A stretch of DNA of 64,000 nt from contig NC_081410.1 of NCBI RefSeq assembly GCF_030272615.1, positions 123,683,640 to 123,747,639 on the forward strand, given 5' to 3'. Shown one piece after another: positions 46,269 through 56,089 of the stretch (positions within the stretch are counted from its first letter, which is position 1; the number at the start of each line of letters is the position of its first letter). This stretch comes from Cryptomeria japonica. Its lineage: Eukaryota; Streptophyta; Pinopsida; Cupressales; Cupressaceae. The translations under genes and the position numbers were made by a program. The notes beneath the pieces are model-generated. The model saw nothing but the letters and a program-made list of their open reading frames with translations. It was not told the origin of the DNA and did not search any database.

Positions 46269-49200
46269 ATGAGTCCTAATAAATTTCCACCATTAACTCC
46301 ACATAATTATGCATCATGGAAAATTAAAGTATGGAGTAAATTAATGGAAAAGGGTCTCACACACTACATAGATGGAACAATAACAGCACCACTTGATCCT
46401 AAGGCTGATCCAAATGCTCAATTAGAATGGCTCACAAAGAATTGCATGGCTCTTGGAACTTTACGCAAGTATGTATTAGATGACTTCATTTTTCACATTG
46501 AGAAGTGTAAAACAATCAAAGAGGCTTGGGATATGTTTAAAAAATTATATGGACAAGTTGATGAAATCAGAGGCTATCAGATTGACAATGAGCTCACCAA
46601 CTTGGATCCCAAGAGTTTTGATACAATCCAAGATTATGTCACCAAAGCAAATGAGCTAAGAGCAAAGCTTAAGGATTGTGGAATTGACAAAAAGGATGCT
46701 CAATTAATATTCAACTTGTTGGATAAGCTTGCACCAAAATATGCAGCATTTGTGTCTAGCTTCCAAACTCATCGTTTGACAGTGGGGAGTTCTTATGTTA
46801 TGCCTTCATTTGATGCTTTCACAGAAATGTTGATATTGGAACAAACTAAGTTGTTGAACATGGGGTTTCTCAAGTCTTCAAAGTCCAAGGCTTTGGTAGC
46901 AAATCAAGGAAATCAAGGAAGTCAAGGCAAAGATTCCAACAAGAAGAAGAAGCACTCTAAGTCTAAGCCACACCAGGAAAAAGGACAATCATCCTCTCCA
47001 TCACAAGGCGATTTTTCATCCTCTTCCAAGAAGGGGACACCACCTAAGAAGGATAAACCAACTTGTGCATATTGCAAGAAGTATGGTCATGATGAGCATC
47101 GATGCCACGCAAAACAAGCTGATGAGTTAACCAATCTTCTCAAGAAAAACAACATCAACTTGCCATCCGTCTACACAAAGAAGGATTCATCTCCTTCCTC
47201 TTCCTCACAGTCTAAGGGAAAAGGGCAAGCATTTGTGGCTAAAACAGGTTCTTCACAGCAATGGATACTTGACTCGGGTGCCTCCTATCACATGGGTACT
47301 ACAAAGGAGCAGTTTTCTTGATTGGAGCCATCTAAGGTACCTCACATTTACATAGGTGATGATACACAAGTAGAGGTTGAAGGGAAAGGTTCAGTTGACA
47401 TGGATGATGGAACATTTGAGAATGTTCTCTATGTTCCTAACTTGTCTACCAACCTTCTCTCCATCTACCAAATCACTCACTATGGGAATGGGAAAAAGGT
47501 TGAGTTTACACCAGATTTAGTTGTGGTAAAGGAACTTGATGATGATGCCTTGGTAGCAGTGGGACAAGTCAATGACAATTCAAGGCTTTATTCATTCTCC
47601 CATTTTGTGCCAATTTCACCTTCTAGGGCCTTGCTTACTCATTCAAATTCAGAAAGTAAGCTATGGCATGAGCGGTTTGGTTACCTCAACTACCGCTATC
47701 TTCAACAGCTAAGCACTAAAGACATGGTCACAGGTCTACCTCGAATCAGTTTTTCAGAGGGTGTATGTTCAGGTTGTTCCATGGGCAAGCATCCCGAAGA
47801 GAAGTTTGATAAAGGGAAAGCTTGGAGAGCTTTGGAAGTTCTTCAACTTGTTCACAGTGATGTAGCAGGTCCATTTCCAGCACCTTCATTTAGTAAGGCC
47901 CGCTATGTTCTCACCTTCATTGATGACTACTCCCGCTTCACTTGGGTCTACTTTCTCATTCATAAGAGTGAAGTATTTGACAGATTTCAGGACTTCAAGA
48001 CTTGTGTGGAGAAGCAATCAGGGAAAGTTGTCAAGATTCTTCGCACAGATAATGGAAAGGAATATGTGAACAAGAGACTTGAGGATTTTTGTACATTTGA
48101 GGAGATTGATTTTCAGCATTCTGTTGCATACACTCCACAATAGAACGGGGTTGCAGAACACAAGAATAGAACTCTCAAAGAAATGGCTAGCTGTATGATA
48201 CATGCACGTTCTCTTGATCTCGCCTTTTGCGCAGAGGCTATCAGTTGTGCCACACACATCCAGAATCGGGTTCCTCACAAAGCTTTGCAAGGTATTACTC
48301 CTTTTGAAGCTTGGGCTGGTAGGAAACCGATTGTGAGACATTTCAGAGTCTTTGGGTGTCCAGCATGGGCTCGCATACCTCCGCAGAAACGCAAGGCATT
48401 GGAACCACAGAGTTGGCCTTGCATATTTGTTGGATATCCTGAGGGTGTTAAGGCATACAGGTTGATGGATCCAGAGACACATGAGGTATTCATTGAGAGG
48501 AGTGTTCACTTTGAGGAAAGCTCTCCTAGCTTGGCCTTTCTACCTCCTCCTTCCTCAATTGTGGATAGTGATGTTAGTGATTCAAATGATGAGACTCCCT
48601 CAACTCCGACTCGCAGGGCTACACCTCCGCAGGGTCCACTTGCAGTTGAGGAGCCTCGTTCTCCACCTCCACTTAGACCTCGTTGGGCTCAACAGACACT
48701 TGAGTCCGCGGGTTCTCTTGTTGGGGATCCTTCAGATACACAGAGAACTCGATCACAACATCAGGATCTTCCACATGCATTCATTGCTACCGCTTTCGAT
48801 CCACAAAGATTTAGGGAAGCATCAGGGGTTCCTGAGTGGGACCAAGCTATGGAGGAAGAGTATAATTCCTTGATGAGGAACAACACATGGGATCTAGTCC
48901 ATCTCCCTAAGGGGAGAAAGATGGTTCGATGTAAGTGGATCTATCGGACCAAGTTTGCAGCGGATGGTAGTGTGGATAAGTATAAGGCTCGGCTTGTTGC
49001 GAAAGGTTTCTCACAGGTTGCAAGTGTTGACTATACTGAGACCTTTGCACCCATAGCCAAGATGAACTCCATTCGTTGACACTTGCTATTGCTGCAGCTC
49101 ATGGTTGGGCTGTACATCAGATGGATGTGAAGAGTGCTTTTCTTCATGATGATCTTGATGAGGAGATTTATATGGAGTAGACACAGGGTTTCATCCAGGA

Positions 49201-50330
49201 TACTTCCTTGGTTTGCAGACTAAGGAAATCTCTCTATGGCCTTAATCAGGCCCCCAGGGCTTGGTACGCCAAGATGGATTCCTTTTTTCTCTCCGCAAGT
49301 TTCACCAGGTGTCATTCCGATCCGACTGTCTACATTTTGCGACAGGATGACTCTCACTTGATACTTGTGCTCTATGTTGATGACTTGATCATTACAGGGA
49401 GTACTTCATCCATCATTAGCAGGGTCAAATCTGCTTTGCATGACAGATTTGCTATGACTGACTTGGGTCTTTTGCACTACTTTCTCGGGATAGAGATTTC
49501 ACAGTCACCTTCCGGGATTACTCTATCGCAGCCCAAGTATGCTCTTGATCTACTTGCACGCTTTCATATGGCTGATTGTAAGCCTGCTCCGACTCCCTTT
49601 CTTTCAGGAATCAAGCTTGAGGCTCAGTGTTCTTCTCCACTAGTTGATGCCACTTTGTATTGTCAGCTTGTGGGTAGTCTCATCTACTTGACTCATACAC
49701 GCCCTGATATTTCATTTGCAGTTGGTATGGTTTCCTGCTTCATGCAGGATCCACATGAGCTTCATTGGAAAGCCGCCAAACGCATCCTTCATTACATCCG
49801 GGGTACACATCACTATGGGATTCACTATGCAGCAGGCACGAGACTTCGCTTGGTTGGTTACACAGACTCCGATTGGGCTGGCGATCTTGGTGATCGTAAG
49901 TCTACTTCTGGTTGCAGTTTTCACCTTGGTTCGGGCCCCATTTGTTGGCAGAGCAAGAAGCAACATGCTATTGCTCTCTCTTCGATTGAGGCTGAGTATC
50001 GAGGCGCTGTTAACGCAGCGACTGAGACTATTTGGCTCCAGCAGATTCTCACAGAGTTTGGTTTCACCACTCCACGACCGACAGTTCTACATTGCGACAA
50101 TCAGAGTGCTATTGCAATCTCGAAGAACCCGGTCCAGCACCAGCGGACCAAACACATCGAGATTCATATGCACTATATCCGAGAGCTCATCCAGGAGTAG
50201 GTCATTGATTTGCAGTATTGTTCTACAGCAGAGCAGGTTGCTGACATATTCACCAAACCTTTCACCGAGAGTAAGTTCTAGCAGTTGCGAGCTCTCTTGG
50301 GGGTGCGGGATGTGTCATTAGGGGGGGTCA
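46269..50330 (+). pseudogene. Young copia Gag-Pol polyprotein (broken)
   Basis: ATG 46269 follows the leader; the upstream in-frame ATG 46224 is less likely because related copies start MSPN/MGKS-like. Gag (about 46269-47060) contains LTPHNYASWKIKV. The knuckle CAYCKKYGHDEHRC is an intact CX2CX4HX4C. Protease has WILDSGASYHM. The integrase zinc region starts LWHERFGYLNYRYL. The core has HSDVAGPF, DDYSRFTWVYFL and LRTDNGKEYVN. RT shows WIYRTKFAADGSVDKYKARL, KSLYGLNQAPRAWY and YVDDLIITG. RNase H shows YTDSDWAGD, SSIEAEYRG and CDNQSAIAISKNPV. Lesions are TGA 47319, TAG 48141, a one-base loss near 49074, TAG 49178, TAG 50198 and TAG 50279. Outside these the domains are well preserved. Confidence 0.93.
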
Positions 50331-50596
50331 GCTGACTTCTCCTTCCTCTCTTATGGGGGGGACTTTTTCCTCTTTGAGGTTTTGTCCTTCTTCTTTGAGA
50401 GTCTTTTGTACATTCATCTCTCTTTTGGGGGGGAGTTTTTTCCCACTGGGTTTTCTCCCTTTCTCCGTTTGTGAGAGATTGCATTTCATAGTTATGTCTT
50501 GCATTTGCATATTGTACATGGGTACCTATCATGGCCTAGTAGCCGGGACCCATCTTGCATTGTTGACTTGAGTCTTCATTCCCCTAAGTTGCACTT
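50331..50596 (+). other. 3' untranslated region of the young copia
   Basis: Contains the CTTATGGGGGGGACTTTTTCC and GGGGAGTTTTTTCCCACTGG blocks shared with the 22.0-22.3-kb remnant. Conservation between two otherwise diverged copies suggests a functional cis element. Confidence 0.7.
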
Positions 50597-50605
50597 AAGG
50601 GGGGG
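50597..50605 (+). other. Polypurine tract
   Basis: AAGGGGGGG-type purine run immediately 5' of the 3' LTR. Confidence 0.9.
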
Positions 50606-51053
50606 TGTTGGTGTAAATAAATATTCATTTTGGATATTATTACACTTACTTAAGTTAACTTAGGATAATGCATCTCTTCGTAGTTTGGATTTGAGACACT
50701 TAGGGAAGTGTGCACTTAGGGATAGAGCTTGTAGGAGAAATTCCACCTTTTGTGGTCTTATTTTGCTGTTACACTCCACATTCGGTGGGTCATCCACCTC
50801 TTGTGGAATATTATATTATTTCTCCTACCTACCCTTAGTATTTCTTACCTACCCTTGTTTCTCATTGAGCCACATGTCATATTTGTGTGCTCATACATCC
50901 ATATGGCCTTGCCTATATAAGCAGGCCTTTATTCATTGTATTGGAAAATCCAGTTGATCATTTTGCATATTGATGAGAATACAGTTTGTTCTTGTCATTC
51001 TATTGTCTCTTTTATGCTTTTCATTGTGCCCTTGATCTTGGCAAAATCCTACA
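50606..51053 (+). repeat. 3' LTR of the young copia (448 bp)
   Basis: Same length as the 5' LTR, 445 of 448 positions identical on direct reading. Confidence 0.95.
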
Positions 51054-51058
51054 GTAAG
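51054..51058. repeat. Right TSD (GTAAG) of the young copia
   Basis: Identical to 44302-44306. Confidence 0.9.
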
Positions 51059-51852
51059 CTACAAAATATACAATAATCATATTTCATTGAATAGATCTAT
51101 TAATTAGGAAACACCAATCATACATATGTAAAACATAGTCCTAATTATAAGATTAAACTACGCTTGAGAGTTCAATCATAGAGGGCATAGAAGAGGGTAA
51201 CTAGATAGGGTACCCTAGAGACCCTCTACCCTAGGCCCAAGGGCAGATCTCATTCCCCCTTGGTGTCATGTGGACCATACCATATGAGGTGGAATACCTA
51301 GTGAGGTATCCTATCACCATTTTCCTTAACCTTGTCACCCCTATCCTATGTCTCATGATTAACGCATTCATTTACCATGATAGAGAGCATGAGGGCCCAC
51401 ACAATAGGGTGCCCAGAAAGTCTATCCTTCGTAGGTCCAAAGGCAACACCTCTTTACCCCTTTGGCCTAATGGGACTCCCCGGTCTTTGTCATAACCCCT
51501 CTTTGGACATTGGATTATTGTGATTAAATAAATACGATAATTAAAACATTTATTAATTAACATTTAATAATATTGGAAAATCGTCTCATTTATGAGACTT
51601 CACGATTTTCCTCTAAAGTGAGAGGGTTGTCATAACCCCACATCCTGGTGATGTAATTAATAATAGATTTTGTGATTCTTCATCATAATAATAAATTATC
51701 ATTTATTATGTAATTAATTATTGATGTTAATAGTAATATTAATCATTCATTAATATAAAAATAATTTTAATCATATCAATATTAAACATTATTTTAATAC
51801 AATATCATACCCAAGAATGTCCAAGATTATTAAATGAATAACGGATTAGGGT
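51059..51852. other. Gypsy-type LTR body between copia and hAT
   Basis: Non-coding continuation of the LTR begun at 44208. The imperfect inverted pair near 51575-51625 (ATTGGAAAATCGTCTCATTT / GAGACTTCACGATTTTCC) could form a stem. No genes. Confidence 0.55.
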
Positions 51853-51860
51853 ATTAGAAG
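51853..51860. repeat. Left 8-bp TSD (ATTAGAAG) of the hAT element
   Basis: Identical to 56082-56089. Confidence 0.93.
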
Positions 51861-52050
51861 CAGAGAAACGGGACTCGCCCGAAATCGCCCAAACTTGGCG
51901 AGTCCGAGTTCGAGTCAGGCCAACTGAGTCCCAGGGGCTCGGACTTGGACTCGGCCGAGTCTGGAGAGTAAACTCACCAGACTCGCCGAGTTGGCGATTT
52001 TAAGTCGCCAAACTCGGCGAGTCCTGAGCCTTGCACTCGGCCGGCGTTGG
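51861..52050 (+). repeat. hAT left TIR and subterminal CGAGTC array
   Basis: After the 17-bp TIR about 180 bp contain over ten CGAGT(C), GACTCG or CTCGG units in both orientations, probable transposase-binding sites. Confidence 0.85.
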
Positions 52051-52510
52051 CATAAGTAAAAAGTCAAAAAAAAATTAGTTTGGAAAGTTTTTTAAAATCC
52101 GTTTTTTAATGTTAATTGTCTTCTAGCCCTAAAAGTGACTTTCATTTCATTCACTTGCAAAAAAAGGAAGAGTAAAGTGAGTTGGGAAGAAAAACAAGGG
52201 TGCATAGAAGAAAAACCAGCAAGGAGGAAGCTCAAGTTTTCTTCAATTTGTCACATTGGAGCTGCATTGTGTTTCGATTTGGTGCATCAAGAGTTGGATA
52301 GGAAGAGTTTCCAGCTCATTTCAAGCTTGTTGTAAGAGGTAAGATTGTTTTTTTTAACATTATTTTGTTTCTTATATGCAAAAATTCCATTTTCTATTGA
52401 ATCTATTCATTTATTTTGAAAGTTTTACATTTTCTTGTATGCAAGATCTTTTGTATGTTTGTAATTTGTATGTAGCATGTAGTATGTAGTTGTACTATGT
52501 AGGGTTGTAT

Positions 52511-52594
52511 GTAGGGTTTGTAAATTTTTTTTTTTTAAATTGTAGGGTTTGACAAACCCTACAATTTAAAAAAAATAAAATTTACAAACCCTAC
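52511..52594. repeat. Near-perfect inverted repeat with telo-box-like ends in the hAT 5' region
   Basis: Left arm 52511-52551 and right arm 52553-52594 pair almost perfectly (about 41 bp, one indel and one substitution) around a single base. Each arm carries two GTAGGGTTTG / CAAACCCTAC motifs, similar to the plant telo-box AAACCCTA. Confidence 0.9.
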
Positions 52595-52707
52595 TTTATT
52601 TTTTTTGAATGTATGTATTAATTTTATTTTGTATTTGTAATGTTTTATTGCAGCAAACTTCACTTTATTATTTGCCTCAACTTCAACTTTCACAAAACTA
52701 TCCTAAA

Positions 52708-53336
52708 ATGTCTACTTCAGCTTCTAGACCCCCCATGAGAAAGGACCCTGCTTGGAAATATCATGAGGATTTTCCAGGGCAAGGAAAGGGGCAAACAAAA
52801 TGTATGTTTTGCAAAACAATATTCCATGGAGGTATATATAGGCTGAAATACCATATTGCTGGTGTGCGTGGACATGATGCCGAACCATGCCTAAAAGCAG
52901 TCTCTGAAGCCGTACGTGATTGTTATGTAATGGTTGAGGAGATTGAAAGAAAAAAGAAACAAAAGGCGGCCATTGGGAGAGAGACAGTTTTAGGAAGAGG
53001 GACACAGTTAGGTTGTGTTGGAGGCCCTTCTTCCTTACCTCCATATCGTCCCACTCAGTTTGCTACTGCTGGTGCTTCCGTTTCTGCTTCTGCTTCTATA
53101 AGTGACAGTACCACCGCCACTTCTCATGCTCCTACCACTAGTAGTCGTAGTGGGAATGTTACTATTGGACCTAGGATTCGTAAATCTAGGTTGGATCCCT
53201 TCTTTGTGCCTCGCACTACTCCTGGGTCCCAACCGTCGCTTGAGGGCATGGGTTGGAACAATGAGGTCCATGATGCTGCTAAAATGGCAATTGATAGGTT
53301 TTGGAGCTACAACTGTATTCCATTCTTTGTAGCCAA
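52708..53336 (+). CDS. hAT transposase exon 1 (BED zinc finger)
   Basis: Start ATG 52708 lies downstream of a probable leader-intron acceptor (TTTATTGCAG, about 52652). Residues 15-65 form a BED-type DNA-binding finger: AWKYHEDFPGQGKGQTKCMF with C-x2-C, then GGIYRLKYHIAGVRGHDAEPC supplying the His ligands. A basic stretch (IERKKKQKAAIG), a long Ser/Thr-rich linker and the conserved AAKMAIDRFWSYNCIPFFVA follow. The exon ends before donor GTGAAT at 53337. Exon 1 itself has no stops. Confidence 0.88.
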
Positions 53337-53451
53337 GTGAATGTTTTACTAACTTTTATGTTTGATAACTTTGATTGTTTTAATTTTTATACTTAACTTA
53401 TTTCATTGAATTTTTATACTTAACTTATCTCATTGAGTTTCTTTGCGACAG

Positions 53452-53684
53452 GTCTCCTTATTGGCAACAAATGGTTGATGCCATTACCATATGCGGGGCG
53501 GGGTTCAAAGCCCCTAGTGAGAGTGATTTGAGGGGACCCATTTTGTCTCAAATCGTGGATGATGTGAAAAAGGATTTAGATGAACAACGCCACATATGGA
53601 GCACTAAAGGTTGCACCATCATGACTGATGGTTGGACGGATAGGAGAAATAGAACTCTCCTTAATTTTCTTGTTTCTTCCGCAG
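53452..53684 (+). CDS. hAT transposase exon 2 (DUF659 region)
   Basis: Acceptor GCGACAG at 53445-53451; joins exon 1 as K-S-P-Y-W-Q-Q-M. Contains SESDLRGPILSQIVDDVKKD and CTIMTDGWTDRRNRTLLNFL (the T-D-G-W-T-D block with a catalytic Asp). At the expected 3' end (GCAG|ATGATT) the donor GT is AT, consistent with a G-to-A change at 53685. This would disrupt splicing to exon 3. Confidence 0.85.
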
Positions 53685-53784
53685 ATGATTGATTAATTTT
53701 AGTTTCATATAGTCTTTAATTTTTTTTTTTTTATCTAATGGTTTATTGAATGATCATTGACCTAGCTTTATTTTTTAATTTTAG

Positions 53785-53937
53785 GGGGCACCGTTTTCAT
53801 CAAGTCCATTAATGCCTCCACCCATTGCAAGAATGCCACCTACCTATGTGAGCAGATAGAGGAGGTCATTGAAGATGTGGGTGAGGAGAACGTGGTACAG
53901 GTGGTGATCGACAATGCAACAAATTATGTTGCTGTGG
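53785..53937 (+). CDS. hAT transposase exon 3
   Basis: After acceptor TTTTAG at 53779-53784; reads GTVFIKSINASTHCKNATYL and EEVIEDVGEENVVQVVIDNA (second catalytic-region Asp block, V-I-D-N-A). Donor GTAAAC at 53938. Confidence 0.85.
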
Positions 53938-54056
53938 GTAAACTTTTGATTACAAACTAATTTTGTTTGCAAATTAATTACTATCTTGTAGTTTGTACCT
54001 CCATTAATTACAATTTACAATGCAACAAATTATGTTGCTGCAGGTAGACTATTGAT
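53911..54056. repeat. 106-bp-period tandem duplication coinciding with a hAT intron
   Basis: ACAATGCAACAAATTATGTT at 53911 recurs at 54017. About 35 of 40 positions match (53911-53950 against 54017-54056), extending across the exon/intron boundary. The intron between donor 53938 and acceptor 54043 is exactly 106 bp, equal to the repeat period. Confidence 0.88.
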
Positions 54057-54444
54057 GGAGAGGCACCCATCTATAGTTTGGACTCCATGTGCTGCTCATT
54101 GCATTGACCTCATGTTGGAGGATATTGGAAAAATCCCATGGGTCAAGAGATGTGTAGAAAGGGCAAGAAATGTCTGCAAATTTGTATATAATCATTCATG
54201 GGTGTTGGCTTTTATGAGACAATACACAGAGCATAAGGAGTTGCATTGTCCAGGAATCACAAGATTTGCCACAAACTTCCTCACATTGCAGTCCATGCTT
54301 AGGTCTAAGTTTGCCTTGAGACGTATGATTGTTGGTGAGGAGTGGTCTTCCTCATCCTATGCTACCACCCCTGCAGGGATAGAGATGGCAGACTGCATTT
54401 TTGATGAGCAAGGCTTTTGGGTCCCTTGTGATGAGATAGTGAAG
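54044..54444 (+). CDS. hAT transposase exon 4
   Basis: Acceptor GCTGCAG at 54037-54043; reads RLLMERHPSIVWTPCAAHCI (the C..H of hAT transposases), then HCPGITRFATNFLTLQSMLR and CDEIVK. Donor GTAATT at 54445. Confidence 0.88.
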
Positions 54445-54552
54445 GTAATTTTTTTATAAATTCTACAATTTAGCTTCATGTTTTATAACTTATTATATGT
54501 ATTCTCTTATTTGCTCATTTTTCTAAATTACACAATATTTTCAATTTTGCAG

Positions 54553-54961
54553 TTTGTTAAGCCCTTGGTGGTTTTCTTGCGAGTTGCGGATGGAGATAAG
54601 CCCGCAATGGGCTATATATATGAGGGCATGGATAGGGCGAAGGAGGCCATCAAATTCGTCTATGGAGCAGATGAGAGCAAGTATGGTCTCATTTGGGAGA
54701 TCATTGATAGGAGATGGCATCATCAGCTACATAGGCCCATCCATGCGGCAACCTATTATCTGAATCCGGCATTCCGTTTTATCCCTTCTTTCAAGGCTGA
54801 TGCGGAGGTCCTTAATGGGCTATATGCAATCATGGAGAAGATGGGACCTACTGGTACTTCTCAGATAGACCTTTTTCAAGAGCTATAGATGTTCTCAGAT
54901 GCACAAGGGGAGACCTTCTCTCGTCCTGTCGCGAAAGACGGTAGGACAATTATGATGCCAG
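54553..54961 (+). CDS. hAT transposase exon 5 (with one stop)
   Basis: Acceptor TTTTGCAG ends at 54552. Reads FVKPLVVFLRVADGDKPAMG, ESKYGLIWEIIDRRWHHQLH and HAATYYLNPAFRF, typical of the hAT insertion domain. TAG at 54886 interrupts it near the end; the frame continues as MFSDAQGETFSRPVAKDGR to donor GTAAAA at 54962. Confidence 0.85.
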
Positions 54962-55074
54962 GTAAAAATAAATTGTTAGGCTTAATTTTAGTTTTATTCA
55001 ATACTATATTGTAACTTGTTAAATGAGTTCATGAGTGAGACTGATTTTATTTATTTTTCTCATTTCAAACTCAG

Positions 55075-55668
55075 ATCATTGGTGGAACTTTTTTGGCCTA
55101 GAGACACCAAATGTTTAGAAGTTGGCCATTCGTATCTTGAGCCAACCATGCAGCGCATCAGGTTGTGAGCGCAATTGGAGTATGTTTGAGCACATACACT
55201 CCAAGAGGCGCAATAGAATTTGTGGAGAAGATGAATGATCTCGTCTTTGTTCACTACAACCTCTGCCTGAGAATGAGAAAGAATGCAACAATTGACATGT
55301 CTCCTATCATTCTAGATGAGGTTGATCTTGATGCAGAGTGGGCCAATGAGAATTAGACAGCTCCTGGGACTCCTATAGCTGTATTTAGTGATGATGACAT
55401 TGATTGGATCGACCAGGTAGATATAGAGGCTGAGGCTGTAGCCATGGCAGAGGAGGAGCAGAGAGCATAAGCAGAGACAGGAAATACTGAGACTCAGAGT
55501 GACACAGCTGTTCCTGATGTTGGTGAGCATGACACAACCGTTCTTGATGTTGGTGAGCATGGCATGGTGTCACGGGGAGCGACTATGGCTGCTGAATCAT
55601 CCAGGACACACTTTAAACGCCTTCGCAGGGGGCCAGGGCGAGAGGGTGCACGGCCCTCTCAGCCATAG
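55075..55668 (+). pseudogene. hAT transposase exon 6 (dimerisation domain, broken)
   Basis: Acceptor AACTCAG ends at 55074. HWWNFFGLETPNV and KLAIRILSQPCSASGCERNW form the C-terminal hAT dimerisation domain. A TAG at 55116 replaces the usual Gln. A frameshift near 55215 leads to MNDLVFVHYNLCLRMRK. Stops at 55354 and 55468 interrupt an acidic tail that ends at TAG 55666. The tail holds a 30-bp direct repeat (55501-55560, DVGEHDT-like twice). Confidence 0.85.
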
Positions 55669-56081
55669 GCTTGTACACTTGCAGTTGTATTTAGTATTTA
55701 GTATTTACCTTTGGTATTTGTATGAAACATTTGATGATGATCATATGATGACATGGATTTTTTATTCCATGAGTTTTGTAATATTGTATACATTTGACAA
55801 TATTTATATATCTATGTTTCTTATTTTCTTCAGCTACAATTTGCGTTTATGCTTGTGTGATTGATGTATACTTGTGTATGTAATCAAATGAGCCGAGTTT
55901 AATGATGTTTTTGTGTCTTTAAGGTGTATTCAATAAAGGGTGTCTGAAACAAGTTTTAAATCTTTAAAAATCTCTAAATTTCTTGAGTTTTTCACTTTCC
56001 CGAGTCCAGCCGAGTCTGGAGCCGAGTCTGACGCCAAGTCCCGAGTCCAAGTCCGAGCCGAGTCCGAGTCCCGTTTCTTTG
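55669..56081 (+). repeat. hAT 3' untranslated region, right subterminal array and TIR
   Basis: After the transposase stop an AT-rich tail leads to 55997-56081, where CCGAGTC/CGAGTC occurs about ten times, ending in the TIR. Confidence 0.85.
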
Positions 56082-56089
56082 ATTAGAAG
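56082..56089. repeat. Right 8-bp TSD (ATTAGAAG) of the hAT element
   Basis: Identical to 51853-51860. Confidence 0.93.

Larger units (their letters stand above)
44307..51053 (+). mobile_element. Complete, recently inserted Ty1/copia element (6747 bp)
   Basis: Two 448-bp LTRs differ at only three sites, all transitions (near 44628, 44654 and 44683 and their counterparts). A perfect tRNA-Met primer site, a 1.5-kb leader, a gag-pol reading frame, a polypurine tract and a 5-bp target duplication are all present. The domain order protease-integrase-RT-RNase H identifies Ty1/copia. The coding frame has five nonsense codons and one frameshift, so the copy is non-autonomous now. It is inserted in the gypsy-type LTR at 44.2 kb. 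Confidence 0.96.
51861..56081 (+). mobile_element. hAT DNA transposon (4221 bp, with transposase gene)
   Basis: Terminal inverted repeats CAGAGAAACGGGACTCG (left) and CGAGTCCCGTTTCTTTG (right) match at 16 of 17 positions and begin CA..G as hAT ends do. They are flanked by perfect 8-bp duplications, the hAT hallmark. Both subterminal regions carry many CGAGTC/GACTCG motifs. Inside lies a spliced BED-finger transposase gene. The termini look intact, but the transposase is broken, so movement would need a transposase in trans. Confidence 0.96.
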
